Shown one piece after another: positions 1 to 6,523 of a stretch of DNA of 7,775 nucleotides. The stretch is taken from NCBI GenBank assembly GCA_052388135.1, contig JBQTIM010000187.1, forward strand, positions 1-7,775, read 5' to 3'. This DNA is from JBQTIM01 sp052388135. Lineage in GTDB: Bacteria; Elusimicrobiota; Elusimicrobia; FEN-1173. Positions within the stretch are counted from its first letter, which is position 1. Each line of letters begins with the position of its first letter. The notes beneath the pieces are model-generated. The model saw only the letters and a program-made list of their open reading frames with translations, searched no databases and was not told where the DNA came from. The translations under genes and the position numbers were made by a program.

Positions 1-604
1 ACACCTCCTTGCACCCGGCTTCCTCCAGACGGTTGGCTAGAGAGCCGCGATAGAAACGCGTGAGGTGTTGATCGGCGTAGGAGACTTCGCCCAGGCGGTT
101 AACGGCGGCTTCCAGCAAAGGCCAGAGGCTCGCGTAGTTGGGCGTGGAAAGCAAAAGGCGCCCACCGGGCCGCAGAACACGCTGGGTCTCCTTCAGCAAA
201 ACGACAATCTCTTTTTGAGGTAGATGCTCGATCAGCTCGATCATGGTGACGACGTCGAAAGATGCATCCTCCAGCGGCAAAGGACCCGGCTCGACGCATA
301 AAAAATCGCGGCCCTCGGACCCGTAAGCGCTCCGGGCATAGGCGATCTGCGCCGAGGAAATATCGATCCCGAGGGAGGACACCGGCGGTTCCAGGGAACC
401 GATGAAAGTTCCAGGACCGCAGCCGATGTCCAAATGACGGCTGCCCGCGGAGCCCATTTCTTCTCTGAACCGGGCGAACTTCATCCGGTGCCATTTGCTT
501 TGAATGCCCCTGCCCAGCCGGTAAACGCGGTCATAATAACCGGGAGCGATGGAATCGTAATCGAACGATGAGGCCCCGGGACGGGTCGGTTCGGAGGGTG
601 TCAT
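1..604 (-). CDS. Class I SAM-dependent methyltransferase, C-terminus cut by the window edge
   Basis: Reading the minus strand from ATG at 604 gives 201 codons with no stop before the left edge, so the gene is partial. The Rossmann methyltransferase motifs are clear: motif I LDIGCGPGT at residues 58-66, the SAM-ribose acidic residue in GIDIS (D81), ELIEHL at 123-128, and LRPGGRLLLSTPN at 144-156. It belongs to the UbiG/Methyltransf_11-like type common in glycan clusters, and probably methylates a sugar, lipid-linked intermediate or other small acceptor; the substrate cannot be read from the sequence. The start is uncertain. ATG 604 has no good Shine-Dalgarno. The frame stays open upstream to an ATG at 724, but those 40 extra codons are proline-rich and unlike a methyltransferase. 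It lies 213 bp downstream of the aminotransferase gene, same strand, and may have its own promoter. Confidence 0.9.
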   Translation of the reverse strand, partial: MTPSEPTRPGASSFDYDSIAPGYYDRVYRLGRGIQSKWHRMKFARFREEMGSAGSRHLDIGCGPGTFIGSLEPPVSSLGIDISSAQIAYARSAYGSEGRDFLCVEPGPLPLEDASFDVVTMIELIEHLPQKEIVVLLKETQRVLRPGGRLLLSTPNYASLWPLLEAAVNRLGEVSYADQHLTRFYRGSLANRLEEAGCKEV

Positions 605-663
605 GCGCGGCAAAGGTTTTCGGGCATATGGGCGCGGTGCTTGCGCATGGGGAGGTAAAGGCG

Positions 664-691
664 GGAATAACATTGCGTCACACAATGACAA
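664..691 (-). promoter_or_regulatory. Candidate promoter for the methyltransferase gene
   Basis: On the minus strand TTGTCA (691-686) is followed after 16 nt by TATTCC (669-664), a moderate match to sigma70 -35 and -10 boxes. It would start transcription near 657, leaving a leader of about 50 nt before ATG 604. The match is imperfect and could be chance. It would, however, explain the 213-bp gap from the upstream aminotransferase gene. Confidence 0.3.
671..687. promoter_or_regulatory. 17-bp near-palindrome, candidate operator
   Basis: CATTGCGTCACACAATG is an inverted repeat around C679 with 7 of 8 pairs complementary; the mismatch is C676/A682. It fills most of the spacer of the candidate promoter at 664-691, a usual place for a repressor site. 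No regulator gene is in the window, and I cannot name a family from the motif. Function is inference. Confidence 0.3.
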
Positions 692-817
692 AAATCTTCC
701 ATCAGCCGCACCAAAAACATCCATCGAATTGCGGCAGCTTGAAAACGCGTGCGACCAGCGGCCGGCCGATTCGAGCGACTTTAGCCGATAACACTAGAAA
801 CCTCTAAAGAAACCGGC

Positions 818-1969
818 TCAGGCATAAAAAGCTTGAATGCCGTCGGCCGCATATTTAAGCTGATCCTCGGAGAGCTCCGGATAAACTGGCAAGGCCAGCG
901 TTTCCCGCGCGGCTTTTTCCGACTCCGGAAAATCTCCTTCGCCGTGGCCGAGGTCCTTGAAACATTCCTGGAGGTGAAGGGGAAGCGGATAGTAGATTTC
1001 TGTGCCCACACCCCGGGCCTGAAGAAAGTCTCTAAGCTCGTCCCGTTTCTCCCCCCGAATGCAATATTGATTGTACACGTGGGTGCTCCGCGGATCCTTG
1101 AACGGCGTTTTCACTCCTCGCACGCCGGACAAGGCTTGATTGTAAAATTCCGCGTGCTTCCGGCGCGACTCCGTCCACTGTTCCAAATATTTCAACTTGA
1201 CCAGCAAGATGGCCGCCTGAAGGGTATCCAACCGGCTGTTGATGCCGACCACCTTGTGGTAATACTTCGGCCGGCTGCCGTGGACGCGCAATATTCGGAA
1301 GGATTCAGCCAGAGCCTCGTCCTGCGTGAGGATCATTCCGCCGTCTCCCATTCCGCCCAGATTCTTGCTCGGGAAGAAAGACAGGCTGCCGCATTGCCCC
1401 ATGGTGCCCGCCGAAACGCCTTCGAAAGACGCTCCTATGGATTGGCAGGCGTCCTCCACCACGAAGAGATTCCACTCCCGCGCCAGTTCCATAAGCGCCG
1501 ACATATCGGCGCACTGCCCATAAAGATGCACCGGGATGATCGCCTTTATGACCCGGCGGGTGGCTTTATGCACCGGCCGCCCTTCCTGTTTCACACATTC
1601 CTTCTCCAGGAATCTCGCCGCCGCTTTTGGGTCAATATTGAAGGTCCGGGGATCGATGTCGGCGAAAAAAGGCCGCGCGCCCAATCGCGAGATAGAACCA
1701 ACCGTCGCGAAGAAAGTGAACGGGGTGGTCAGCACGCCGTCTTCCCGGCCGACCCCCATGGCCATGAGAGGGATCAGTAGGGCATCCGAACCGGACGCCA
1801 CGGCCACGCCGAATTTGGCACGGCATTGCGCGGCAACGCGCTTCTCAAGCTCGGCCACCTCGGGACCGAGGATGCCCTGCTGCTCGCGCAAGACACCTTC
1901 CAGAGCGGCCTGGATCTCGGGCTGAAGAGTCCGGTATTGAGCTTTCAAATCAAGCAACGGTACTTTCAT
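818..1969 (-). CDS. DegT/DnrJ/EryC1/StrS family PLP-dependent sugar aminotransferase
   Basis: This is a cytoplasmic PLP enzyme of 383 residues, normal for the family. Such enzymes transfer an amino group, usually from glutamate, to a keto-sugar nucleotide. The N-terminus reads VPLLDLKAQY. GSDAL at 60-64 and VEDACQS at 171-177 (D173 should contact the PLP ring nitrogen) are typical. The Schiff-base lysine is K202 in SFFPSKNLGGMGDGG. GINSRLDTLQAA (242-253) and the C-terminal YYPLPLHLQ (326-334) also match. The pattern recalls WbpE-type C3 aminotransferases (from memory), but the exact substrate is not proven. Relative to WbpE there seem to be extra residues near 120-140. The frame is open to a TTG at 2005, but ATG 1969 begins the conserved part. 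An AGGA lies 15 nt upstream, which is a long spacing. It is 38 bp downstream of the GT2-methyltransferase gene and probably cotranscribed with it. Confidence 0.93.
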   Translation of the reverse strand: MKVPLLDLKAQYRTLQPEIQAALEGVLREQQGILGPEVAELEKRVAAQCRAKFGVAVASGSDALLIPLMAMGVGREDGVLTTPFTFFATVGSISRLGARPFFADIDPRTFNIDPKAAARFLEKECVKQEGRPVHKATRRVIKAIIPVHLYGQCADMSALMELAREWNLFVVEDACQSIGASFEGVSAGTMGQCGSLSFFPSKNLGGMGDGGMILTQDEALAESFRILRVHGSRPKYYHKVVGINSRLDTLQAAILLVKLKYLEQWTESRRKHAEFYNQALSGVRGVKTPFKDPRSTHVYNQYCIRGEKRDELRDFLQARGVGTEIYYPLPLHLQECFKDLGHGEGDFPESEKAARETLALPVYPELSEDQLKYAADGIQAFYA

Positions 1970-2007
1970 ATAAAGAGTCGATTTTCCTTTAAAGATTAGA
2001 CACAAGC

Positions 2008-3432
2008 CTAACGATCCGGCTTCTCCGCCACCATCAAGACGGAAAGGCCGAAGGCGGGGTTCAGTTTTTTCTCAAGGCCCAGAAGCCGGATGAGGACATC
2101 GAAAAGACGCACTTGCCGGCTGGGGATGAGCCGGCGCCGCAAAATGCGGCCGTTGACGAACCACCCGAGGGCGCCCAAAACATTCAGGGACCGGCGATGC
2201 GTCACCCGAAAGCCCGCGGACTCGAGCAGTTCCAGGAGCGCCGGAGGATCGTAGCGTCGGTGGTGGCCTAAATGCTTATCCATGGGCGAAAACAAGGATT
2301 GATGAGCGGGAACCAGCAGAACCAACCGGCCCTTCGGTTGAAGGATTTCGAAGCAGCGGCGCACCGCGGTTTTGTCGTCCTCGATGTGCTCCAGGACGTT
2401 CATGGAGAGGATGGAATCAATTTTTTCGAGCTCCAGGCTCCGCACGGCATCCTCCGAGGTCATATCCACACGCTCGACGCGCACGTTGGGAAAGCCTCCG
2501 AAGTGCGCCCGCAACTCCCTCAAATGGCCGTCCGACACATCGCTCGCCACCACCCGGTCTCTGTCCAGCAGAAATTGCGTGATGTTTCCTATACCGGCAC
2601 CCATCTCCAGCACCCGCGCGCCGAGGAAGGGCTCGCATTGCCGAAAAAGCCATTGATTGTATTTGCCCGCGCCTTCCATAATCCGCAAGGTCCTGAGCCC
2701 GGCGGAGCCCTCGGAATACAGGTCGTCCACGAGCCAATATTTCAATATGACATACAGGGCTTGAACTGCGTCTTTGAACCCGATTTTCTTGCCCTGGGCG
2801 TAAGTTCTTCCGTGATATTCGATGGGCACTTCATAGATTCGGCAGCCCAGCTTGGCGATTTTAGCCGTAACCTCGGGCTCAAAACCGAAACGATTGGAGC
2901 GCAGGGGAATGCTCTGGAGGATGGACGTGCGGAACATCTTGTAGCAGGTTTCCATGTCGGTGAGATTGAGATTGGAAAACACGTTGGAGAGGAATGTAAG
3001 CATCTTGTTGCCGATGGAATGCCAGAAAAACAAAACCCTCCGATGCGTGCCTGTGAATCGGGATCCGTATACCACATCGGCCTGCCCGTTCACGATGGGC
3101 TCCATGAGCTTGAGGTAATCCGCCGGGTTGTATTCGAGGTCCGCGTCCTGGATGACGGTCAGTTCCTGCGAGGCGTAAGGAATCCCGGCGCGAATGGCCG
3201 CGCCTTTGCCTTGGTTGCGGGGCTGGTAGACGACTTTCAGCCGGCCGCCGGACCCTTCCTTGCCCCAGCCTTCGGCTTCTTTTTCCAGAGCGCGCAGAAT
3301 ATCCCGGGTGCCGTCCGTTGAGAAATCGTCCACGATAATAATTTCCTTGGGAACGGACACATCGCGGACGCGCCGGACGATCTCTCGGATGGTGTAACGT
3401 TCGTTGTACGCCGGAATGATGACGGAGAGCAT
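2008..3432 (-). CDS. Bifunctional GT2 glycosyltransferase / SAM-dependent methyltransferase fusion
   Basis: One 474-residue frame holds two enzyme domains. Residues 1-235 are a GT-A fold family 2 transferase like dolichol-phosphate mannose synthase: SVIIPAYNE (3-11), IIIVDDFSTDGT (31-42), nucleotide/metal-binding DAD at 96-98, VYGSRF (121-126), and GKKIGFKDAVQALYVILKYW at 214-233. The hydrophobic C-terminal membrane segments found in some relatives are absent. Residues 250-474 are a class I methyltransferase: motif I LEMGAGIGN (275-283), ASDVS (296-300), SMNVLEHIEDD (343-353), GRLVLLVPAH (368-377). The GT2 half probably loads a sugar onto polyprenyl phosphate at the inner membrane face; the methyltransferase half may modify the same product (inference). 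This architecture is known in bacteria. No Shine-Dalgarno precedes ATG 3432, which fits the very short leader predicted from the promoter at 3444-3472. It heads a minus-strand unit with the aminotransferase. Confidence 0.93.
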   Translation of the reverse strand: MLSVIIPAYNERYTIREIVRRVRDVSVPKEIIIVDDFSTDGTRDILRALEKEAEGWGKEGSGGRLKVVYQPRNQGKGAAIRAGIPYASQELTVIQDADLEYNPADYLKLMEPIVNGQADVVYGSRFTGTHRRVLFFWHSIGNKMLTFLSNVFSNLNLTDMETCYKMFRTSILQSIPLRSNRFGFEPEVTAKIAKLGCRIYEVPIEYHGRTYAQGKKIGFKDAVQALYVILKYWLVDDLYSEGSAGLRTLRIMEGAGKYNQWLFRQCEPFLGARVLEMGAGIGNITQFLLDRDRVVASDVSDGHLRELRAHFGGFPNVRVERVDMTSEDAVRSLELEKIDSILSMNVLEHIEDDKTAVRRCFEILQPKGRLVLLVPAHQSLFSPMDKHLGHHRRYDPPALLELLESAGFRVTHRRSLNVLGALGWFVNGRILRRRLIPSRQVRLFDVLIRLLGLEKKLNPAFGLSVLMVAEKPDR

Positions 3433-3443
3433 GGGCTGAAGGG

Positions 3444-3472
3444 ATTCTAATCTTCCCGATGAACGCTGTCAA
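3444..3472 (-). promoter_or_regulatory. Strong sigma70-like promoter for the GT2-methyltransferase operon
   Basis: On the minus strand a perfect TTGACA (3472-3467) is followed after exactly 17 nt by TAGAAT (3449-3444), one base from TATAAT. Only 11 nt separate the -10 box from ATG 3432, so transcription should start about 4-5 nt before the start codon. This agrees with the lack of a Shine-Dalgarno there. Confidence 0.75.
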
Positions 3473-3492
3473 TGAAGTTCATGCGGGTAAAG

Positions 3493-3498
3493 TATAAT
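3493..3498 (+). promoter_or_regulatory. Consensus -10 box TATAAT for the rightward unit
   Basis: A perfect TATAAT lies 7 nt before ATG 3506. No convincing -35 hexamer sits at the right distance, and there is no extended -10 TG. Transcription would start at about 3505-3506, on the start codon of the 33-codon ORF, making a leaderless message. It lies about 20 bp from the -35 box of the divergent promoter. Confidence 0.45.
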
Positions 3499-3505
3499 GA
3501 GGGCC

Positions 3506-3607
3506 ATGAAATTCAGGGCATCCCTTTTGGACCTATACGCGCTGGCCGCGACCCTCGTTTATATCGCGTGGCGGGCCAGAGTCTTTCTGGAGAGAATTCT
3601 TCCATGA
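3506..3607 (+). CDS. Small hydrophobic ORF (33 codons), translationally coupled to the GT-C gene
   Basis: ATG 3506 opens a 33-residue frame beginning MKFRASLLDLY. Residues about 7-22 (LLDLYALAATLVYIAW) could form one membrane helix, followed by a basic stretch WRARVFLER. Its TGA (3605-3607) overlaps the ATG at 3604 as ATGA, the classic arrangement for translational coupling. GAGGG ends only 2 nt before ATG 3506, too close for a normal Shine-Dalgarno, but a TATAAT 7 nt upstream suggests a leaderless start. The alternative reading of this DNA in the frame of the next gene is polar and not membrane-like. It may be a real small membrane protein, a coupling leader peptide, or the original N-terminus of the GT-C protein split off by a one-base indel. 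I know no homologue. Confidence 0.4.
   Translation: MKFRASLLDLYALAATLVYIAWRARVFLERILP
3589..3594 (+). promoter_or_regulatory. Ribosome binding site for the GT-C gene
   Basis: GGAGAG lies 9 nt before ATG 3604. It supports this ATG over the in-frame ATG at 3472, which lies upstream of the likely transcription start and would add a polar, non-membrane-like N-terminus. Confidence 0.6.
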
Positions 3608-5202
3608 TCCTGCACGCGCCGTCCTTGTTGCTGATGACGGGATACGCCGTTTTTTGGATCGAGCTGTACGCGGTGCCTTCTCCTCAAGGGCGGACAAGCC
3701 CGCTTGGGCTTGTTCTTTTCTCGTTCTTGATGTTGTTCGTCGCTTGGCGGGGAAGAGGACTCGTCGGCCCCTTCCTTCAGAGAGCGCGAATAGAGTGGCG
3801 CGAGGCGAGCCGTTTTGACCGGATTTATTTTGCGGCGGCAATGGCGGGAGCGGCGGCGGTTTTCATCTCAGCGGCCTGGGCCAGCCGTCTGCCCCCGCAT
3901 ATGCCGCCGGAATACGATGCCATAAATTATCATTACACATTGCCGCGCCAACACTTGATCCGGGGCGGTTTTTCTCACATCCCTTGGTCCACGGCCGATT
4001 TATGGCCTCTTCCGATCCAGTTCGCTTTATCCCCTTTCTGGTTCTTGACCGAGCTTCCCAACAAATGGCCTCAGTTGCTGTTCCTGGGAGCGCTCTGGGG
4101 CTTGGTCGTCCGCCTCGCCTTCAGGCTCCTGCCGCCAGGACAACGGCTCGCCGGCGGCTTGACGGCCCTTCTGGCCCTCGTCGCCAGCCATGGATTCGCG
4201 GTTCAATACGGCAAAGCGATGCTGGACATAGCCGCCTGCTACCTCATCATTGCTTGTCTGGACAGCTGGCTGGCGGGGAGATATTGGCTGGCCGCCGCGG
4301 AGTTGGCCTTTTACACTTGGTCGAAATCCTACACGCCTTTTCAAATAGCAGTCTTGGCCGCGGCTTTGGGATTGCTTTATTGGCTGGGAAAGCGGCGCGG
4401 ATGGACCGCGGAATGGGCTTTTTCATCCGCTCGGCCGTATTTTCTGCCGGCGCCCAAAAAGATCGCCGCATTTTTCTTTCTCGCCAGCCTCGCCGTCGGA
4501 CTGCCTTTCTGCGCCAAGTCCTTTTATTACTCCGGCACGCCGCTTTTCCCTTTCGCCTATGGCGTCCTCCCTCCTATTGCCGATGACATGAAAGACCGCC
4601 GCCCGGCTTTGGAGGCCAGCGCCAAATCGCTGTTGAACAATCGAAACGCTTATGGGGGCGAGCGGAACATCCGGGGATTTGTGACCCACTTCTGGAGGGT
4701 GGCGGTACCCGACAAGGGCGTGAACAACGAATTTGATTATCCTATAGGATTGCCTTATCTTGTTCTCTTTCCGCCGTTCCTATTCTTCCTGGCCCGGAGG
4801 TTGAAGAGGAAGTCCATGCCCCTGCTTCCCTTGGCCGTCCTATTGCTCTGGTTCTCCTGGTGGATGGGAAGCCGGCAATCGCGGTGGCTTTATGTCCCTT
4901 TGACGCTCATGTTCCTGAGCGTTGCGGGAGAAAAAGCCGTTCTGCGGTCCTGGGGCGTTCGCGCCGCGCTCTTGATATCGCTGGCCTTGACGGGGTTGTC
5001 CGGCATTCGGGAGAACAGGCCGGATTGGAGGAAGACCCCCCGGGAGGCCCTGCGCCCGCAGGACGAACGTCTCGTTCAGATGGGCGCCGGGCTAGCGGAC
5101 GCGCGGTCCCCTGTTCCCCTTCCGGACAAGGAAGCCGCTTTCGCCGCCTTTCCCGTGCATGTGACCGCGGGAAGCAGCGACTGGGTATTGCCGGACCCCT
5201 AA
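3604..5202 (+). CDS. Multi-pass membrane protein, probable GT-C superfamily glycosyltransferase
   Basis: The 532-residue product has about 12-13 predicted membrane segments, roughly at 5-22, 33-48, 74-93, 133-150, 158-175, 183-200, 207-223, 246-261, 288-303, 381-397, 405-420, 428-442 and 452-466. The loop after the third segment holds PPEYDAINYHYTLPRQHLI (101-119). E103 and D105 there resemble the acidic first-loop motif of GT-C enzymes, which use polyprenyl-phosphate sugars and act outside the membrane. WSKSYTP (239-245), KSFYYSGTPLFPFAYG (305-320) and SRQSRWLY (423-430) recall the conserved loops of PMT/ArnT-like uncharacterised GT-C proteins. No large periplasmic domain follows; the soluble tail is about 66 residues. 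Acceptor and donor are unknown. It is divergent from the GT2-methyltransferase operon and convergent with the UDP-glucose dehydrogenase gene, 4 bp away. The start rests on the Shine-Dalgarno and the ATGA overlap; an upstream in-frame ATG exists at 3472. Confidence 0.8.
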   Translation: MILHAPSLLLMTGYAVFWIELYAVPSPQGRTSPLGLVLFSFLMLFVAWRGRGLVGPFLQRARIEWREASRFDRIYFAAAMAGAAAVFISAAWASRLPPHMPPEYDAINYHYTLPRQHLIRGGFSHIPWSTADLWPLPIQFALSPFWFLTELPNKWPQLLFLGALWGLVVRLAFRLLPPGQRLAGGLTALLALVASHGFAVQYGKAMLDIAACYLIIACLDSWLAGRYWLAAAELAFYTWSKSYTPFQIAVLAAALGLLYWLGKRRGWTAEWAFSSARPYFLPAPKKIAAFFFLASLAVGLPFCAKSFYYSGTPLFPFAYGVLPPIADDMKDRRPALEASAKSLLNNRNAYGGERNIRGFVTHFWRVAVPDKGVNNEFDYPIGLPYLVLFPPFLFFLARRLKRKSMPLLPLAVLLLWFSWWMGSRQSRWLYVPLTLMFLSVAGEKAVLRSWGVRAALLISLALTGLSGIRENRPDWRKTPREALRPQDERLVQMGAGLADARSPVPLPDKEAAFAAFPVHVTAGSSDWVLPDP

Positions 5203-5206
5203 GAGC

Positions 5207-6523
5207 TCAGGCGGCTGTTTCCGGAGCCCCGCGGCCCACGCCGTGGTAGCGGAAGCCCAGCTCGGAAACCTTGGCCGGGTCGAAGACGTTTCGGCCGTCG
5301 AGGAAAACGGGCGTGCGGACGAGCTTGCGGACTTTCTTGAGGTCCGCCTCCCGGAAGGCCTTCCATTCCGTGGCCAGGACCACGGCGTCGGCGCCCTTGG
5401 CGGCGTCGTAGGCGTCGCGGCAGAACCGGACGCCCTTGAGGAGCGGCCGCGCTTTTTCCATGGCCACCGGGTCGTAAGCCTGGACGACGCAGCCCTCGTC
5501 TTGAAGGCGGGCGATGATCTCCAGAGCCGGGGCGTTCCGAAGATCGTCGGTGTCGGCCTTGAAAGCCAGCCCCCACATCGCGATGACTTTGTGCTTCAGG
5601 TTCCACAAGGAACTCTTGAGCTTCTTGAGGGCCCACTCTTTCTGTTCGTCGTTTATCTTTTGGACTTCCTTTAAAAGACCGAAGTCGTAGCCCGCGTGCT
5701 CGGCCATCTTCACGTAGGCCTTCAAGTCCTTGGGGAAGCAGGAGCCGCCGAAACCCAGCCCGGCGTTGAGGAACGAGCGCCCGATGCGCGCGTCGTGGCC
5801 CATGCCCTCCGCCACGCGGGTCACGTCGGCGCCCACGCGCTCGCAGACGTTGGCCACGGCGTTGATGAAGGAAATCTTCATGGCCAGGAACGAGTTGGAG
5901 GAGTGCTTGATGAGCTCCGCGCTCTTGATGTCCGTGACGATGATGGGCGCCTTGAGCGGGGCGTAGAGCTCCCGCATGAAATCTTCGGCCCGCTTGGATT
6001 CCACGCCCACCACGATGCGATCGGGCTTCAGGAAGTCCTCCACGGCGCTCCCCTCCCGCAGGAACTCGGGGTTGGACACCACGTCGAACTCGCCCATGGT
6101 CTTGCCGCAGAGCTGGAGGGTCTGCTTGATCTTCTCGCCCGTCTTCACGGGGACCGTGGACTTCTCCACCACGATGGTGTAGCGGCGCATGTGGCGCGCC
6201 ACTTCCCGCGCCACGGCTTCCACGAAGGAAAGGTCCGCGTCGCCGTCTTGCAGGGGCGGCGTGTTGACGGCGATGAAGACGGCTTCCGCCTTCTTGAGCC
6301 CCTCCTGGATGTTGTCCGCGAACACCAGCCGGCCGGCCTTGCGGTTCTTCCGGACCAGCTCGTCGAGGCCCGGCTCGTAAATGGGAATTTTTCCGGCCAG
6401 GAGCGTCTTGATTTTTTTCTTGTCCTTGTCCACGCACACGACGGAATGGCCGATTTCCGCCAAGCAGCTCCCCGTGACGAGACCGACGTAACCTGTCCCT
6501 ATGATGGCGACGTTCTTTTTCAC
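5207..6523 (-). CDS. ugd: UDP-glucose 6-dehydrogenase
   Basis: This cytoplasmic enzyme oxidises UDP-glucose to UDP-glucuronate with two NAD+. At 438 residues it has the usual bacterial length and all three domains. The NAD-binding site is IIGTGYVGLVTG at 7-18 (GxGxxG, G9-G14), followed by the acidic D32. VEKSTVPVKTG (119-129) and NPEFLREGSAVEDF (151-164) are family signatures. The catalytic cysteine is C262 in GFGGSCFPKD, with K215 in LAMKISFINA and N219-region residues as expected. The C-terminal domain carries GLAFKADTDDLRNAPA (318-333). The start is GTG, supported by a strong GGAGG 8 nt upstream. The GTG overlaps the stop of rmlB as GTGA, so the two are surely one operon. The symbol is by family; related UDP-ManNAc dehydrogenases are less likely given these motifs. 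Confidence 0.95.
   Translation of the reverse strand: MKKNVAIIGTGYVGLVTGSCLAEIGHSVVCVDKDKKKIKTLLAGKIPIYEPGLDELVRKNRKAGRLVFADNIQEGLKKAEAVFIAVNTPPLQDGDADLSFVEAVAREVARHMRRYTIVVEKSTVPVKTGEKIKQTLQLCGKTMGEFDVVSNPEFLREGSAVEDFLKPDRIVVGVESKRAEDFMRELYAPLKAPIIVTDIKSAELIKHSSNSFLAMKISFINAVANVCERVGADVTRVAEGMGHDARIGRSFLNAGLGFGGSCFPKDLKAYVKMAEHAGYDFGLLKEVQKINDEQKEWALKKLKSSLWNLKHKVIAMWGLAFKADTDDLRNAPALEIIARLQDEGCVVQAYDPVAMEKARPLLKGVRFCRDAYDAAKGADAVVLATEWKAFREADLKKVRKLVRTPVFLDGRNVFDPAKVSELGFRYHGVGRGAPETAA

Noticed and set aside
759..768. CGGCCGGCCG palindrome in the 605-817 gap as a terminator
   Set aside because: It is a short GC palindrome without a loop or following T-run, likely chance in GC-rich DNA.
568..807. 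Small plus-strand frames in the 605-817 gap
   Set aside because: They overlap the methyltransferase start, have no ribosome binding site or hydrophobic or domain pattern, and cover the candidate promoter.
796..814. AGAAACC direct repeat (796-802 and 808-814) just after the aminotransferase stop
   Set aside because: Only two 7-bp copies 5 bp apart; too short to distinguish from chance.
833..1780. 315-codon plus-strand frame antisense to the aminotransferase
   Set aside because: Low-complexity basic sequence with no motif; it mirrors a clear DegT-family gene.
2272..3321. 349-codon plus-strand frame antisense to the GT2-methyltransferase gene
   Set aside because: It has no domain or membrane pattern, while the opposite strand encodes two complete enzyme domains.
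3472..3603. N-terminal extension of the GT-C protein from ATG 3472
   Set aside because: The added 44 residues are polar and unlike a membrane protein, the start lies upstream of the TATAAT box, and ATG 3604 has a better Shine-Dalgarno.
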